From: Bretschneidera sinensis
Taxonomy: Eukaryota; Streptophyta; Magnoliopsida; Brassicales; Akaniaceae
Direction of reading: 5' to 3'
DNA length: 64,000 bases
NCBI GenBank assembly: GCA_023935145.1
Contig: CM043705.1
Location: forward strand, 53,189,084 to 53,253,083
Every line of letters begins with the position of its first letter. Position 1 is the first letter of the stretch. Below are positions 1-10,202 of the stretch, piece by piece. The notes beneath the pieces were generated by a model. That model was not told the DNA's origin, did no database searches, and was given only the letters and a program-made list of their open reading frames with translations. Both the position numbers and the translations under genes were made by a program.

Positions 1-582
1 TTGTTAGTTAGACCAATTTGGATGACCGAGTCTTGGGTCTGACATTAATAACAAAAGATATCCACACCGGATTTTTGGGTTAATCAACATGGGAAACTGG
101 GAGTAGATACCATGCCCTAGGTCTTGTGTGGTTGTTGATTTCCATAGTACCTATACTCTCTTAAGGAAGAATTCAGTAGATACCATGTTGAATCCCTTAA
201 GACAGAAAAGAGTTAGAGTAGATACCATGCCTAACTCGTTTCTTAGGGAGATCAATAGCTTAAGGAGTAGATACCATGCCCTTAGGTTGACAAACATTAG
301 GTATTCATGACATGAGTAAAGCATTGGCATATTATTTTGTTGTGGTAGCATAATTAGTGGTGGATATCAAGTCCCTACGTCTTTATCTTTATTATTTCAA
401 ACTCAATAGTTATTTCTCTTGCTTTGACTTCATTATTGCGAAACAAATTCTAAATCAAACTTTAACAATCTCTGTGGAGATGATCTTGCATTCGCACACT
501 ATGCTACTGTAGACCTTGTGCACTTTCAAGTAAAACAAGTATGATTATTTGCTTATTTATTTAGGTAGATAATCGCACAACA
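1..582 (+). repeat. 5' LTR, 3' portion only
   Basis: It matches 3947-4528 with few substitutions and ends in ...CACAACA just before the primer binding site. The first ~785 bp of this LTR lie outside the window. A motif close to AGTAGATACCATG occurs four times (about 102, 175, 216 and 263) at irregular spacing, and recurs in the 3' LTR. Confidence 0.9.
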
Positions 583-588
583 AGTTTT

Positions 589-606
589 TGACGCCGTTGC
601 CGGGGA
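589..606 (+). promoter_or_regulatory. Primer binding site, tRNA-Asp type
   Basis: The 18-mer differs at one base (G to A at the third position) from TGGCGCCGTTGCCGGGGA, the sequence complementary to the 3' end of plant tRNA-Asp that Athila and related elements use to prime minus-strand synthesis. It lies 6 nt after the 5' LTR. Confidence 0.85.
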
Positions 607-783
607 TTATGCTAAATTTCTTTTTGGAATTAATTTCGTTAGTTTTTATTTTGTTTTATTTTATTTTATTCTATTTTATTTTATTTTATTTTTATTTTTA
701 TTTTTATCAAAAATCAGATTTGTTCCTTCTTTTCCTTTTCTGTTTTTTTCAGGTGTGCAGAGGAGGAGTTTAATGTCCTCATT

Positions 784-839
784 GTGATCGAGCGCACCCC
801 TTGGTGCGATCGAGCACTGTTCTTGGTGCGCTCGAGTGC
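784..839 (+). repeat. GATCGAGCGCAC motif cluster, internal copy
   Basis: Three diverged copies of a ~12-14 bp CpG-rich motif (GATCGAGCGCAC, GCGATCGAGCAC, GCGCTCGAGTGC) are spaced about 20-25 bp apart. The same motif is clustered in the LTR at 3364-3440. Confidence 0.75.
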
Positions 840-925
840 AAAAGCTCCAGAGAGTACCCGAGAAGCAGTATTGAAACTGCTTACATTGAAGTTTTTCAAC
901 TAATTCAATCGAGGGAGAAGCACCA

Positions 926-1819
926 ATGGTAGAAGTTAGATATGCTTGTCTAGATGCGATGGAGAGGAAGCTAGATATGCTTGTAGAAGTCATGATTGCT
1001 CAGATTGCCTCACCTAGGTCACAAGCTACACCACTCCAAGTATGTGCTATTTGTAGTCGTTTTGATCACACTACTGAAATTTGCCCTTTATATTCATCTG
1101 CAGATCGAGAACAAGCAAACTATATGGGACCAAACAACTACAATCCATATGCAAATACCTACAATTCAGAATGGTGAAACCACCCTAACTTCTCATGGAG
1201 AAACGATCAAAATGCATGGAACCTTCAAGGGCAACAAATAAACTTCCAATCAGCAGCCCAATCAGTTTCGGAAGCAAAGGAAAGCGACCTAGAGAGCATT
1301 GTGAAGCAACTGGCAGTTCAATAACAACAGCCGATGACCTCACAAGAGCAGTTCATAGCAGAGGCAAGACAATTTTAGACTGAACAAAGCCAAATAAATG
1401 CAAAGCATGAACAAGCTATTCAAAGACTAGAAGTACAAGTGGGGTACATAGCTAAGGAGCTAAGTAAACAAAAGCAAAGTGTTGTTGAACAAGTTTTTCA
1501 TGACCATCACGGTGATCCATTAGAAACTGCTCTTACATATAGTCTCACAAGATCGAGTATAGTGCCAGAATCTGAGGATGTTACTGATGACATCATCGAA
1601 ACTATACACCTTATTGAAGCCTCTCCAAAGCATCGAAGTAAGTACACCGATCTATTTGATATTCATATGCCTACTAATACTACTTTTTTCCCTTTTATTA
1701 TCTAGGCACCAAATTTGGACTTGAAGAAATTGCCGAAGTACTTGACTTATGCTTATATGGGAGAGAATACGACACTACCTGTGCTAGTTGCTGCAAATCT
1801 TAGTTTTGGGAAAGAATAA
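926..1819 (+). pseudogene. Gag C-terminus plus pre-RT remnant, Athila-like
   Basis: One reading frame runs through the whole segment but is broken by stops at 1175 (TGA), 1322 (TAA), 1376 (TAG) and 1703 (TAG) before the last TAA at 1817. A CCHC zinc knuckle (C-X2-C-X4-H-X4-C, CAICSRFDHTTEIC) starts near 1043. It is followed by the asparagine/tyrosine-rich NPYANTYN region, HPNFSW and LEVQVGYIAKEL, all typical of the Athila gag C-terminus. The final stretch (LPKYLTYAYMGENTTLPV) resembles the segment just before reverse transcriptase in Athila pol, so protease and most of pol have been deleted. Each in-frame stop can be explained by one C-to-T change of an Arg (CGA) or Gln (CAA, CAG) codon. The capsid half of gag upstream is lacking. 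Dead remnant; the lineage assignment rests on motifs only. Confidence 0.8.
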
Positions 1820-3150
1820 GGTTTGGTCCGGCTGAAGACGTTAAACTTAGCGCTCATGGGAGGCACCCCAGACTTATCCTTTTCATTTTAGTATTTTTCT
1901 TTTGTTTATATTTATATTTCCATATCTAGTATTTTAATTTCTTGTTTTCTGGAATAACGTTTATTTTTCTTTGTCAGGTACTTAGTGCGTACATCCAGTT
2001 CAAGTTTGGAGGCGTGTTACAAGCAACCTAGTTCTCCTTCTCCCAGGTCAGATCTTTCTATGCCACACACATTGGGAATAATGTGTGTTTTAAGTTTGGG
2101 GTTAGTGGAAGATGCTAGATACTATCACACACGCACTTGAAACACATGCACGCACTAAGTCCCAGTTTTTTTTTTTACAAAGATAAATGCATGTTCTTTT
2201 GGTAAACAAAAATTTTGGTTGATTTAAAAATTTGATAACACTTCATTAATAAGCTCAAAAGCTAGAACACATAGTATTGCAATGGGAATTTTACAAAGTT
2301 TAGTTACCTACCTCAAGGCACCTAAGAATTCACAAGTTTGATCCAAATTTGCACGAGCACATTTAACACGCATTTGTGTGGGGTATAACATATAATTCTC
2401 TTGTATATGTTTCCATAATCGAACTATAATCGGATAACTTGCTGAAATGAACACTTTGGCATAAGAAAAAAATAAATAAAAAATGTTCATCATGCAAAAA
2501 GTGATCAAAAAAGCTTCTAATGATTAGTAAAAACTTTCCACTAAGTAACTGGGCCTCTTGCCTCAGTAAGCATTGAGTGTTCACGTCAAAAGGTGGGAAT
2601 TTCATTAAGAAGTATAAAAACCAGTTATTTCCATAGCCTTTTTTATTCGAGTTAGTAAGTCCTTAGGGGTGTCTTTATACCTAATGCCCTAAAACCATCT
2701 GGTTTGGGAGTCATTGGCTAAACACTCGTTACAATTGTCAAATAGAAAGCTTGATGGAACTCAATATGGTAAAGATCGCATGATAAAAAGAAAAAGAGAA
2801 AAAAAAGTAAGCATTATGCCATTTTTGCTCTCTTTGATAAGGAATTCGATAAAAGTTTGGGCATCGAAACCCTATACGCTAAAATTATGTGGAAGCCCCA
2901 TCTTATATGTGCTAATTCATCACACACAAATCAAACTTGCGATGCCTTAAGCCAACCGTAGGTAAGTAACATGAACTTTTGAAAGTCCTTTTGCAATCCA
3001 AAATATGTTTTTATTTTAAGCTTACTCATGAACGGTTATCATAGTTTTATATGCAACCCAAATCTTTGAGTATCATGGAAATGAATTTATGTTTAAATTT
3101 TGTTCTAACATAGTCTTTATTTTTGTATTGCTAAGGGACTAGCAATATGT
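1820..3150 (+). other. 3' untranslated interior of the Athila-like element
   Basis: Starts with a sequence typical of the end of Athila pol transcripts (GGGAGGCACCCCAG near 1858) and continues as non-coding DNA to the polypurine tract. No intact coding frame was recognised. Confidence 0.55.
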
Positions 3151-3161
3151 AAGTTTGGGGG
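3151..3161 (+). promoter_or_regulatory. Polypurine tract
   Basis: AAGTTTGGGGG lies directly before the TG that starts the 3' LTR, in the position of the plus-strand primer. Confidence 0.75.
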
Positions 3162-3363
3162 TGTGATAAGTGCTTAAATAGTCATATTTGACCCCCTTAA
3201 TTTACATTTGTTAAGCCATAGTTCTTGTTATTTTAGTCCATTTTACTTCATTTCTGTGTTTTACATGCTTTTTATAGGTCTATGAAGAAAATGAAGCATT
3301 TTGGAAGCTTTTGAAGCTTAAAATGAAGAAAACTGGAAAACTTGGAGAAGATACTGTCTGGAG

Positions 3364-3440
3364 TGTGATCGAGCGCACCAGGAAGGGCGATCTAGCGCAG
3401 AATTGCGATCGAGCACACCACGTATGCGATCGAGCGCACA
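3364..3440 (+). repeat. GATCGAGCGCAC motif cluster in LTR
   Basis: Four diverged copies of GCGATCGAGCGCAC, spaced about 20-25 bp, lie roughly 110-185 bp upstream of the TATA box. The region stands out as CpG-rich in an AT-rich background. This arrangement is usual for transcription-factor or silencing targets in LTR U3 regions, but no factor can be named. Confidence 0.75.
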
Positions 3441-3547
3441 TATACGGGCGTGAACAGTAAAGCGGCAGAACCAGTTTTGGAAATAAAGGAGATTTTATGT
3501 TTTAGGAAATTTAGGGTTTCCTGAGTCTTCTAGGATTATTCAACCCC

Positions 3548-3555
3548 TATAAATA
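3548..3555 (+). promoter_or_regulatory. LTR TATA box
   Basis: TATAAATA after a CCCC run, in the middle of the LTR. It is the likely core promoter, which would place the U3/R border some 30 bp downstream. Confidence 0.6.
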
Positions 3556-4528
3556 CACTTGTAAAAACACAAATTAGAGATCCCTTCTTTTATCTTTTAA
3601 TCTCCCTTTAGAGTAGATCTCCCTTTTGGGGGATCAAGCTCTCTTTTAGTTTTAGCTTTTGTTCGGGGAGGCCGAAGGCTAGACGAGCCCGAAGGAAGAG
3701 ATTGTGGAGACGAATTGACGACTCTTCTCCATAATGTTTTCGGGTTTCTTCTTTCTTTTTTATCTTATTATGTGTAATTAACTTTTTGGTAAGGGCTTAG
3801 TTGAACCCCTAATTATGTTTACTCAATAATTCAGTATTGGCGCCTTTGAGATATTTATGTTGTGTTGCTTAACTTGATTAATGTCTGTGTTTATTTAAAA
3901 TTCCTCATATATATATGTCTGATCAATATGTGCATGTGGTATGGACTTGTTAGTTAGACCAATTTGGATGACCGAGTCTTGGGTCTGACATTAGTAACAA
4001 AAGATATCCACACCGGATTCTTGGGTTAATCAATATGGGAAACCGAGAATAGATACCATGCCCTAGGTCTCATGTGGTTGTCGATTTCCATAGTACCTAT
4101 GCTCTCTTAAGGAACAATTTAGTAGATACCATGCTAAATCCCTTAAGACAGAAAAGAGTTAGAGTAGATACCATGCCTAACTCGTTGCTTAGGGAGATCA
4201 ATAGCTTAAGGAGTAGATATCATGCCCTTAGGTTGACAAACATTAGGTATTCATGACATGAGTAAAGCATTGGCATACTATTTTGTTGTGGTAGCATAAT
4301 TAGTGGTGGACATCAAGTCCCTACGCCTTTATCTTTATTATTTCAAACTCAATAGTTATTTCTCTTGCTTTAACTTCATTATTGCGAAACTAATTCTAAA
4401 TCGAACTTTACCAATCCCTGGGGAGATGATCTTGCATTTGCATACTATGCTACTATAGACCTTGTGCACTTGCAAGTAAAACAAGTACGATTATTTGCTT
4501 ATTTATTTAGGTAGATAATCGCACAACA

Positions 4529-5808
4529 ATACCATGTACAGGAAAGTCATTGATCGTCCATAGAAGTGCAACCTTCATATTAAAATTTTATTTTTTAGCT
4601 TCATCGAAAGTAGGAACTCCATCCGTCCACAACGTCTTCAACTCGTCTATTAATGGACGTAAATAGACATCCAGATTCTTACCAGGGTTGTTTGGGCCAA
4701 GAATTACCAATGATAAGAACAAATTATGCTCTTTCATGCACATACCATGAGGTAAATTATAAGAAGTGACAAATACCGACTTACAAGAGTACGAGGATGT
4801 CAAATGGCCAAATGGAGTGAAACTGTTAGTTGAGAGTCCCAACCTAACATTATGTGGTTCATTGGCAAACTAGGGGTGAGTATCATCAAAATGTTTCCCC
4901 GCCATCCCATCTATCGAGTGGATGACCATGTATAGCTTACTATGTTTGCCCTCCTTGTGTCATCTCATATGTCTGGCAGTGTTTTCCGACAAATAAAGCC
5001 TTTGAAGTCTAGGTTTTAACTGAAGGTAACGCAACACCTTGTGTGGTATGTCTTTTAGCTTCTTATTACCGCTCTGACTATATTTAAACCGAGGATGTCC
5101 ACATACTTTCTTGTCTTTATCTTTCTTGTAATGCAACATACAATCATTCGGGCATGAATGTATTTTCTCATACCTAAGTTCTAACTCTTTCACTATCTTC
5201 TTGGGCTTGTAAAAGTTTTCAGGCAACTTCTCATCCTCAAGCAACATACTCATAATTATTGTCAATAATCAATCGAAACAGTTCTCAAACATGTCAAAAA
5301 TATATTTACAATTCAACAGTTGTGAGATCGCCGATAACTTAGTGTGCTTCTTATAACCCTCCTACAAGGGCTCATCAGCATCTCTTAACATGTCATAAAA
5401 CTTTGTAGCTCGAGGATTCAGATCCTCTTTGGCATCCCAGTTGAAGTCTAGCCCAGCAACATCCATTACCATCTCCCCTATGCAATTCATTTCTTCGAAA
5501 CCTTCCTCGACATGGTGATCTAATTAAGGCGTCAACCATTCACATCTCAAATAACTTTCACCATGAAAAATCCACCTCTTATAATTAGGAGTAAAACCTT
5601 TCCTATATAGGTGCAAGGTAATTGTTTCTCGATTTAAAAACCTTAAATTCTGGCATAGAAAACAAGGACACCAAATAGTTCCATTGTTATACACAAACGA
5701 TGGATTACCATATGCAAAGTCAAGAAAAACCTCCACTCCTTCTAAAAATTCCGTAGCTAGGACATGATTAACAACTCGACAATCCATCCAGCTATCGTTA
5801 GTTGTCAT
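4529..5808 (-). pseudogene. CACTA transposase (Transpos_assoc plus TNP2 domains), interrupted
   Basis: A single frame of about 426 codons starts at an ATG at 5808 and runs to the retrotransposon border without a frameshift. Residues 1-90 match the transposase-associated domain of plant CACTA proteins (SWMDCR near the start, CPCFLCQN). Later segments match TNP2 (Transposase_21): HTKLSAISQLLN, CPNDCMLHYK, HKVLRYLQLKPRLQRLY, NVRLGLSTNSF and, at the border, LLWTINDFP. Six in-frame stops break it, at 5526-5524, 5364-5362, 5271-5269, 4962-4960, 4872-4870 and 4590-4588. At least three stand where the family has tryptophan (PLWEG, FDWLL, HMRWH), which fits G-to-A changes. The catalytic C-terminal part is not in the window. 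Inactive. Confidence 0.88.
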
Positions 5809-6103
5809 CGTTTAATCATTAAAATAATAAAGAATCTATTGTCAGTAAGTTGTTTTAAATATATAGTATTCTTTAAATTATGCATATTGTTTTTTTATAT
5901 ACATATCAAAATATATGGATTGAAATAGCATGATACAATAGCAATCATATATTTTGTTATCACTTTTCTATCTTCCAAAAATGCTTCATTAAATACATGT
6001 GGTTTCTAATGATGCTAACTTATATTGACAATATGATATAACAATCTAAGGCTAACTTAATTTTTTTTTTAAATTAAAAAGATAAACTAATTAGTATCAA
6101 GTA

Positions 6104-6127
6104 TTTCATTCAGTCGACTGAATGAAA
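6104..6127. repeat. Perfect 24-bp palindrome
   Basis: The centre is CATTCAGTCGACTGAATG, flanked by TTT and AAA. A related half-motif (TTTAGTCGACCGA) follows at 6130-6142. Similar AGTCGACTGAAT motifs are clustered at about 59210-59365. Confidence 0.85.
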
Positions 6128-7157
6128 CCATTTAGTCGACCGATGTCTTGAAACAGAATTTTCTATTTTAAAAAGGTTTTCCAGTCAAAATGATTTTTCG
6201 TCAAAAATATTTCAATCAAAATGAGCCATAATGAAAAGAAAAATACTTGTTAGTAGAGATTTACAGATCTTAACTACCTTAGAACCTATTCTAGGTCTTT
6301 GATCTTGATCAAGTAAACAGTCTTCGTCACATATCTTGAGTTGTGAAAAAACTAAAATGATCATTTTATATGAGAGGTTTTTAACTTGAGCCTCTCTTCT
6401 AGGGCCATAAAAGATCAATATGATTTTGAGAATTTGGTTAATTTTCACCACATCATTCAGCTTATTAGATTATGATTCTTGAACAAACAAATGGTGAGGA
6501 GTTTTAAGAATTATATATACTCCTATCAGACTTTCCGTTTTTTTCATTGAAATATTATTATATTTTTTAACTATACAACAGAGATAGTCCTCTCTTTTTC
6601 TTTATCTACTCAATCATTGATGTAAGTAGAATTTGATCTCAAATTTCTGATGGGACAACAAATTATTTTACTATCTAAATTAGTTAACACTCACTTTATC
6701 GAGTTTCTTCATATGTAAACATCTATGAATAATTATTATCATAGTGGGATATGACCAAACTCGGGAATTTGGATCGAGGGAGATGAGAGGAGAAGAATTA
6801 TGTCTCTAAATTCTCCTCTTCTCAATTTGCTCTGCTTTACTCTTTTTTCAAAACTCTCAAACGAGTGAAAATTAAATGTTCAGAGTTTTGAAAGATTTGG
6901 AATATAAATTTACCCTTCCATATACTCTCATACATGTAACACTTTGTTTTCTCTCATTCTATATAAAAAAATTAACATTGTCAAAAAACATTAAAAAAAT
7001 TTAGAAATATTTACACAAATATATTTGAATTTAGGTGTTGTCTCTTAAAGAAAAATATATACACAAATATATGCAAATAAAAACATTTAATAGATTAACA
7101 AATATAAACATATATATATAAACAAATATAAGAGAGAGAGGAAACTTACAAAAATGG

Positions 7158-7277
7158 TAGAGAGAGAGAGAGAGAGAGCCCAAATGAGGGTAGAGAGAAC
7201 CCAAAAATCGGTGAAGTGGGGAAAATAGGAGAAAAAAGCCTAGAAATGGAGGTTGCAGATTGAAATAGATGAAAAAT

Positions 7278-7329
<52 letters not shown>
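7158..7329. repeat. Two GA microsatellites
   Basis: (GA)n at 7158-7178 and a longer (GA)n at 7284-7329, with a GA-rich continuation to about 7348. They lie in the presumed 5' leader of the CACTA transcript, where CT/GA tracts are common. Confidence 0.9.
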
Positions 7330-7337
<8 letters not shown>

Positions 7338-7460
7338 AAGAGAGAAGAGGTGAAAATTTCTTTAGAGTTTTGGAAATGGAGTCGCGTGACGCTGTGAGAA
7401 TAAAGCAGGAGAAGAGAATAAGTGGGGAAGAAAGGTATCTACGTGAAATTTAGGTCAGAC

Positions 7461-7781
7461 TTTCACCGAAGGATTAAATTCTCTTAGTAATACGTTTTTA
7501 TCCTTCGGTGAAAGTAGTTTACTTAATTTAAAATTAATTTTATATTGATTTATCCACACCGAGGGATTAAATTCCCTCGGTAATAATATATTTCCAATTA
7601 AAAAACCAAAAATTATTTTTAAAATATTTTACAAACTTAATACCAAGTGTAAAAAATATTATCATCGAGGGAATTGTCCATCGGTGATAATATTTCATAT
7701 TATCACCGAGGGACTTATCCCTCGGTTTTATTCGTCGTTGAAAACACTTATCATCGAGAAACATGTATCCCTCGGTGATAA
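7461..7781. repeat. CACTA subterminal repeat array
   Basis: About ten copies of a motif close to TCCCTCGGTGATAA occur in both orientations, often as adjacent inverted pairs: near 7461, 7501, 7557, 7572, 7659, 7677, 7700, 7716, 7748 and 7766. Such arrays are binding sites for the element-encoded DNA-binding protein in characterised En/Spm elements. That role here is inferred from position and form. Confidence 0.85.
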
Positions 7782-7783
7782 GC

Positions 7784-7798
7784 GGTTTTCTTATAGTG
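7784..7798 (-). repeat. CACTA terminal inverted repeat, right end
   Basis: Reads CACTATAAGAAAACC on the minus strand, close to the family consensus CACTACAAGAAAA. It marks the outer boundary of the transposon. Confidence 0.82.
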
Positions 7799-8360
7799 TT
7801 AGAAAATATTTTTCATTTTTTATCCTTATTTTCTTAACATTTTCTTCAATAATATTTGGACATCATTAATTTAGAAAACAATATTTCTCTTTTCAACATA
7901 ATTTTAAAAGAAAATTGAAAAAAGAAAAGAAAGTTGCTTCCTAACTTTTTTAATATTATATTGAAAAGAAAATTGTTATTTTTTAAATTATATTTAAAAA
8001 AATATATTAAAGAAAATAAAGATAAAAAATGAAAAATAATTTTCAATATTAAACGCAGGCTAATTTTTCTCTTCTCTGTATTATTGTTGGTGAAGCAGAG
8101 TGGTGGAACCAACGTCGAAGTGATTAAGCCGTAAAGTGAGCTTGTTTGAGTCAAAGTTTGTCCTAATTCCACCATGCCAGCTTGAAGAAAGAATCAAATT
8201 AATAATGTGAATTATTGAAAGTTGGGTAATGGAATCTGAATGGCTGCTTGATCTTTTTTCAGACCAACCTATAAGTTCAACTGATTCAGAGACCCAAAAA
8301 TGTACTTAATTGACTACAATTGTTGAAAAATAAATGAAAATACTGTGCAACTCTATGTAA

Positions 8361-9412
8361 GTTATAATTAAGCTCTTCTAGAATATTGAACCTAACAAAT
8401 GATATAAATATTAAAAGTGATGGTGTGATGGTGTCAAGTTATCGCCATTAATAAAATCACTTGTTATCAAATTAAATTTTGTTTGTATAAAAAATTTCGA
8501 GATAAAAAAATATAATTTTTTATTATTCGTTTGGTTTGAGTAATACTTTTAAATGGATATTAAAGAATTCTCTCTTCAATAATATTATGACATATGACAA
8601 TCTTTAAGGGCAAAAAAATAATTCCACAGTCTAAACAGATCAACCAATCGAATCTTCACACTTGACAAGGAGCATTACGGTAATTTTACACTGAATGACG
8701 TTATAGTAATCTCACGTCAATGTCTCAGTACTACTACAACACTCCAATTTATGGATAAATTATTAATCAAATCCATTTTGTGGATAATTTCAGTTTTATT
8801 TAAGAGGAATGTTATTCCTATCATAATACTATAATCACTCTCCTAATTGGACTCTGCTCTACAATACTATATAAGAGACTTTCACCGTCAAAGGTATTCA
8901 TAACTTACACAAAATATTCTCTAGTTTATCTCCTTAAGCTTTATATTAACTTATACAGATTTTCGGCATCAACAATATATATATATATGCGTGTGTGTGT
9001 GTATGTGTGTGTGTCAGTTATAATTAGAGTCGTGTTCCCACGGATCCGGTTCTGTGGGAATTACTACAGAATCGAAGAACTTTACTGGTAATCACGAGAA
9101 CTGCAGTAATAATTGAATATTTAGATATTTTATTTTTATTTAATTACTATTACAGTTTCTTATAATTATCAGTAAAGTTTCCTGATCAAATTCTTATAAT
9201 TATGCTCTTTCTAGAATATTGAACCTATCATGAACCTAACGAACTATATAAACATTAAAAGAGATGGTGTCAAGTTATCACTACTTATACAATCACCTGT
9301 TATCAGATTAAATTTTGTTTATATAAAAAAAAAATTCGAGATAAAAGAATATAAATTTTTATTGCTTGTTGGTGTGGTTTGAGTAATATTAAGTAGCGAT
9401 TAAAAGAATTTT
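8361..9412. repeat. Direct repeat pair of ~215 bp
   Basis: Copy A (8361-8575) and copy B (9192-9412) share TCTAGAATATTGAACCTA, GGTGTCAAGTTATC and AAATTTTGTTT..AAAATTCGAGATAAAA in the same order. They are diverged and differ by several indels. They could be terminal repeats of a tiny LTR-type element or a local duplication. No primer binding site was seen after copy A. Confidence 0.65.
8973..9014. repeat. TA/TG compound microsatellite
   Basis: (AT)n followed by an interrupted (GT)n. Confidence 0.9.
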
Positions 9413-10202
9413 TTAAAAAAATTATTTTAATCTTCTTTTAAAACATTATCCAAATTACATTGATGTGTAACCAATCAACCCAATAAAAACATATATATGA
9501 AAAGATCATTTGTAAAAAAAAGTTTACATATTATATAAATCTAGTTTATTTCTTTTTCAATCAAAATCTTCTCGATGAAGGTAGAAAAAAATTTCAAAGC
9601 TATGATATAATTAATTCCTTACCAAATACTAGTTGACACAATCAAATTACAAATTTTGTTGCTCAAGCATCCGTAACTTAATTAAATGGGTATTATCCAT
9701 TAATTATATGATATGGATTACACAAATAAAATCTTTAATAGGTGATTAGGTGCATACAAAATTAGAGGAAGAATCTCAAACTATTTTTTAATTGTGTTTT
9801 GCAAGGAACTTAAAACTACATCGATCCCAATGCTTGCTCTCCACATTATATATTTTTAATTTTCAATTTCATCTTATAATAAAGAATAGAATTAATATAC
9901 GCTTCACTAACCAAGCAACATTGCCCAAATTAAGACAATTAAATGCATGCATCATGTGGTAATTATTTATTTAATTAAAGCGTAAGTTACACTCTCATCC
10001 TCAATTTTGAACTTAATTAAATTTAATCTACTAAACTATAAAATTGAAAACTAATTATATATGTCATGTTGTTTAAAACTTGTAATAAAAATATGAAAAG
10101 TACACAAAATCACTGTGTGTGTGTCGAACATGCACTTTAATGGTTATATTCTCTCCATTATTATAAGTTTTCAACAACCATATTTATTTGTTTTTGTTTC
10201 CT

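Larger units (their letters stand above)
588..925 (+). other. Leader of the Athila-like element
   Basis: Untranslated leader with a TTTTA/TTTTTA simple-sequence stretch (about 640-712) and three copies of a CpG-rich motif related to GATCGAGCGCAC (784-839). The N-terminal and capsid part of gag expected here is absent. Confidence 0.5.
1..4528 (+). mobile_element. Non-autonomous Athila-like Ty3/gypsy retrotransposon, cut by left window edge
   Basis: Positions 1-582 and 3947-4528 are near-identical direct repeats, the ends of two LTRs. Between them lie a tRNA-Asp-type primer binding site (589-606), a gag/pre-RT remnant (926-1819) and a polypurine tract (3151-3161). The interior is only about 2.6 kb, so protease, most of reverse transcriptase, RNase H and integrase are missing. 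The order LTR, PBS, gag, PPT, LTR gives plus-strand orientation. The right end abuts a CACTA transposase pseudogene, so the element inserted into that older transposon. The bases after the right LTR (ATACC, 4529-4533) are the predicted 5-bp target duplication; its partner lies left of the window. Confidence 0.88.
3162..4528 (+). repeat. 3' LTR, complete (1367 bp)
   Basis: Starts TGTGATAAGTGC after the polypurine tract and ends GCACAACA. Its last 582 bp match window positions 1-582. It holds a TATA box (3548-3555), a cluster of GATCGAGCGCAC motifs (3364-3440) and four AGTAGATACCATG-like motifs (about 4045-4225). Confidence 0.9.
5809..7450. other. Leader/promoter region of the CACTA element
   Basis: About 1.6 kb between the transposase start and the subterminal repeats. 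It contains a perfect 24-bp palindrome (6104-6127) and two GA microsatellites. No coding sequence could be supported; the minus-strand frame at 6212-6451 shows no recognisable protein. Confidence 0.5.
4529..7798 (-). mobile_element. CACTA (En/Spm) transposon remnant, 5' part and right terminus
   Basis: On the minus strand the element begins at 7798 with CACTATAAGAAAACC, the CACTA-type terminal inverted repeat. About 350 bp of subterminal repeats follow, then a long leader, then a TNP2-type transposase pseudogene starting at 5808. Its coding sequence is cut at 4529 by the Athila-like retrotransposon. The remainder, including the other terminus, should lie left of the window. The 3-bp target duplication at the right end would be TTA (7799-7801). 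Confidence 0.85.
7799..10202. other. Intergenic AT-rich DNA with a direct duplication
   Basis: No gene was recognised. It holds a direct repeat pair (8361-8575 and 9192-9412), a TA/TG microsatellite (8973-9014) and an imperfect inverted repeat (about 9079-9182). Confidence 0.6.

Noticed and set aside
128..310. Small frame in the LTR (and its copy at 4074-4256)
   Set aside because: It exists in both LTRs only because they are repeats. The protein is made of the AGTAGATACCATG repeats and matches nothing known.
676..993. Minus-strand frame of about 105 codons opposite the Athila-like leader
   Set aside because: It runs antisense through the repeat cluster and a TTTTA-type microsatellite. It has no protein-like features.
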